A stretch of 5,610 nucleotides of DNA. It comes from Maritimibacter sp. GTDB taxonomy: Bacteria > Pseudomonadota > Alphaproteobacteria > Rhodobacterales > Rhodobacteraceae. Of the stretch, positions 4,633-5,610 are shown piece after piece. Both the position numbers and the translations under genes were made by a program. Below the pieces are notes generated by a model, which did no database searches, was not told where the DNA came from, and was given only the letters and a program-made list of their open reading frames with translations. Numbering within the stretch: position 1 is the stretch's first letter; every line of letters begins with the position of its first letter. The stretch covers positions 1 through 5,610 of the forward strand of contig DOUP01000240.1 in the NCBI GenBank assembly GCA_003520545.1, written 5' to 3'.

Positions 4633-5498
4633 TCGTCGCCTTCCTTCTTCTCGGCGTCGCCACCATCTTCGCCCTTATCGGCTTCGATCTCGGCTTCGGC
4701 TTCCTGCAGAGCGGCTTCTTCTTGTGCCGCTTGCTCTTCGGCCAGACGCTTGGCTTCTTCTTCCGCCTCGGCGGCTGCGGCAGCAGCAGCTTCTTCGGCC
4801 GCTTTCGCAGCTTCGTCGGCAGCAGATTTCAGAGCAGCCGGAAGGATCGCGTTCTCGGGGAACGGCTTCTTCACGGCGTCCTTGATGGTGACCCAGCCGC
4901 CCTTGGCACCGGGAACGGCACCCTTGATCATGATCAGACCGCGTTCGCTGTCTGTCTTCACGACCTGGAGGTTCTGGGTGGTGACACGGGCAGCGCCCAT
5001 GTGACCGGCCATCTTCTTGCCTTTGAACACGCGGCCCGGGTCCTGACACTGACCCGTGGAACCGTGCGAACGGTGGGAGATCGACACACCGTGGGTGGCG
5101 CGAAGACCACCGAAGTTGTGCCGCTTCATGGCACCGGCAAAACCCTTACCGATCGAGGTGCCGGAGACGTCCACGAACTGACCCGCGAAGTAGTGGTCAG
5201 CGGTGATCTCTTCACCGACTTTGATCAGGTTCTCGGCATCCACACGGAATTCCGCCATCTTGCGTTTCGGGGCAACCTTGGCTGCCGAGAAAACGCCGCG
5301 CATGGCTTGGCTGGTCCGCTTGGCCTTGGCCGTGCCTGCACCGAGTTGAACGGCGGTATAGCCGTCCTTGTCCGCGGTCCGCTGCGCGACGACCTGAAGA
5401 CCGTCGAGTTGCAGAACCGTCACCGGCACTTGCGAGCCATCTTCCATGAAGAGGCGCGTCATGCCGACTTTCTTTGCGATAACACCAGAGCGCATCAT
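4629..5498 (-). CDS. rplC: 50S ribosomal protein L3 with long acidic Ala/Glu-rich C-terminal extension
   Basis: L3 is a primary 23S rRNA binder whose central loop reaches toward the peptidyl transferase centre. The core is standard: RSGVIAKKVGMTRLF at the start, GKGFAGAMKRHNFGG (117-131), then SHRSHGSTGQCQDPGRVFKGKKMAGHMG. Its GQ pair holds Q150, matching the glutamine methylated by PrmB in E. coli. The product has 289 residues against 209 in E. coli. The surplus is a C-terminal tail from about residue 217: an Ala/Glu-rich, probably helical stretch (about 224-272, with AAAAAAA at 237-243), then a charged end GEDGGDAEKKEGDE. Two ATGs adjoin (5498, 5495). The first is preferred because GGAGG (5508-5512) lies 9 nt upstream, but most family members start with a single Met before RSG. 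The gene is 14 nt from rpsJ and overlaps rplD. Confidence 0.98.
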   Translation of the reverse strand: MMRSGVIAKKVGMTRLFMEDGSQVPVTVLQLDGLQVVAQRTADKDGYTAVQLGAGTAKAKRTSQAMRGVFSAAKVAPKRKMAEFRVDAENLIKVGEEITADHYFAGQFVDVSGTSIGKGFAGAMKRHNFGGLRATHGVSISHRSHGSTGQCQDPGRVFKGKKMAGHMGAARVTTQNLQVVKTDSERGLIMIKGAVPGAKGGWVTIKDAVKKPFPENAILPAALKSAADEAAKAAEEAAAAAAAEAEEEAKRLAEEQAAQEEAALQEAEAEIEADKGEDGGDAEKKEGDE

Positions 5499-5512
5499 GT
5501 CTTGAGCCCTCC

Positions 5513-5610
5513 TTAGACCGAAATCTGAACATCGACGCCGGCAGCGAGGTCGAGCTTCATCAGCGCGTCAACGGTCTGCGGGGTCGGATCCACGATGTCG
5601 AGAAGACGCT
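5513..5610 (-). CDS. rpsJ: 30S ribosomal protein S10, C-terminal 31 residues (5' part outside window)
   Basis: S10 is part of the 30S head and, outside the ribosome, pairs with NusB in transcription antitermination. Only the last 31 codons are present: RLLDIVDPTPQTVDALMKLDLAAGVDVQISV, then TAA at 5513-5515. This matches the S10 C-terminus, with the ..DPTPQTVDALMKL.. helix and a final GVDVQI strand. The stop codon abuts the strong GGAGG ribosome-binding site of rplC (5508-5512), so the two genes are likely co-transcribed and possibly coupled. Identity also follows from the conserved position directly before rplC. Confidence 0.96.
   Translation of the reverse strand, partial: RLLDIVDPTPQTVDALMKLDLAAGVDVQISV

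Noticed and set aside
4738..4830. GCN-rich simple repeat in the 3' part of rplC
   Set aside because: It codes in frame for the Ala/Glu tail of L3 with mixed third positions, so it is described there and not as a separate DNA repeat.
4000..5516. Long plus-strand frames (4000-5004 and 4722-5516) opposite rplD and rplC
   Set aside because: Both are antisense shadows of L4 and L3. Their composition, such as Ser/Ala/Phe runs opposite the Ala/Glu tail of L3, is explained by the real genes.

Overview
The window is a stretch of the S10 ribosomal-protein operon of an alphaproteobacterium. It is most likely a member of the Rhodobacteraceae (roseobacter/Rhodobacter group), judging from high GC content, protein sequences such as the L22 N-terminus MGKEKNPRRVADNEAMAK, the S10 C-terminus GVDVQISV, and AAGGCCCC-type terminator hairpins. 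This placement rests on recognition of family sequences, not on a search. All ribosomal genes lie on the minus strand, so the operon reads from right to left.

Right part (5610 to 3722): the 3' end of rpsJ (S10), then rplC (L3), rplD (L4) and rplW (L23). They are tightly packed: rpsJ-rplC are 14 nt apart, and rplC-rplD and rplD-rplW share ATGA stop/start overlaps. L3 carries a C-terminal extension of about 70 residues, rich in Ala and Glu and strongly acidic at its end. A perfect 11-bp hairpin follows 20 nt after rplW and looks like an intrinsic terminator.

Middle part (3721 to 2127): in the classical order rplW is followed directly by rplB. Here about 1.6 kb intervenes and holds two convergent cell-envelope genes. 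One is a minus-strand L,D-transpeptidase (YkuD fold) with a twin-arginine signal. The other is a plus-strand 95-residue lipoprotein of unknown function. Their stop codons are 4 bp apart with no clear terminator between them. A second perfect 11-bp hairpin with the same AAGGCCCC core lies at the other edge of the island, just inside a predicted promoter for rplB. The presumed rplB leader of about 150 nt contains further structure: a GNRA-capped hairpin, a repeated GGGGCCTT segment that could pair alternatively, and a short overlapping upstream reading frame.

Left part (2126 to 1): rplB (L2), rpsS (S19), rplV (L22) and the first 206 codons of rpsC (S3), again packed with gaps of 3 nt or a 1-nt overlap. 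The ribosomal proteins feed 30S (S10, S19, S3) and 50S (L3, L4, L23, L2, L22) assembly. The two island genes act in the periplasm or envelope and have no evident biochemical link to ribosomes. The main points of interest are the split of the S10 operon by an envelope island, the structured rplB leader and the acidic L3 tail.
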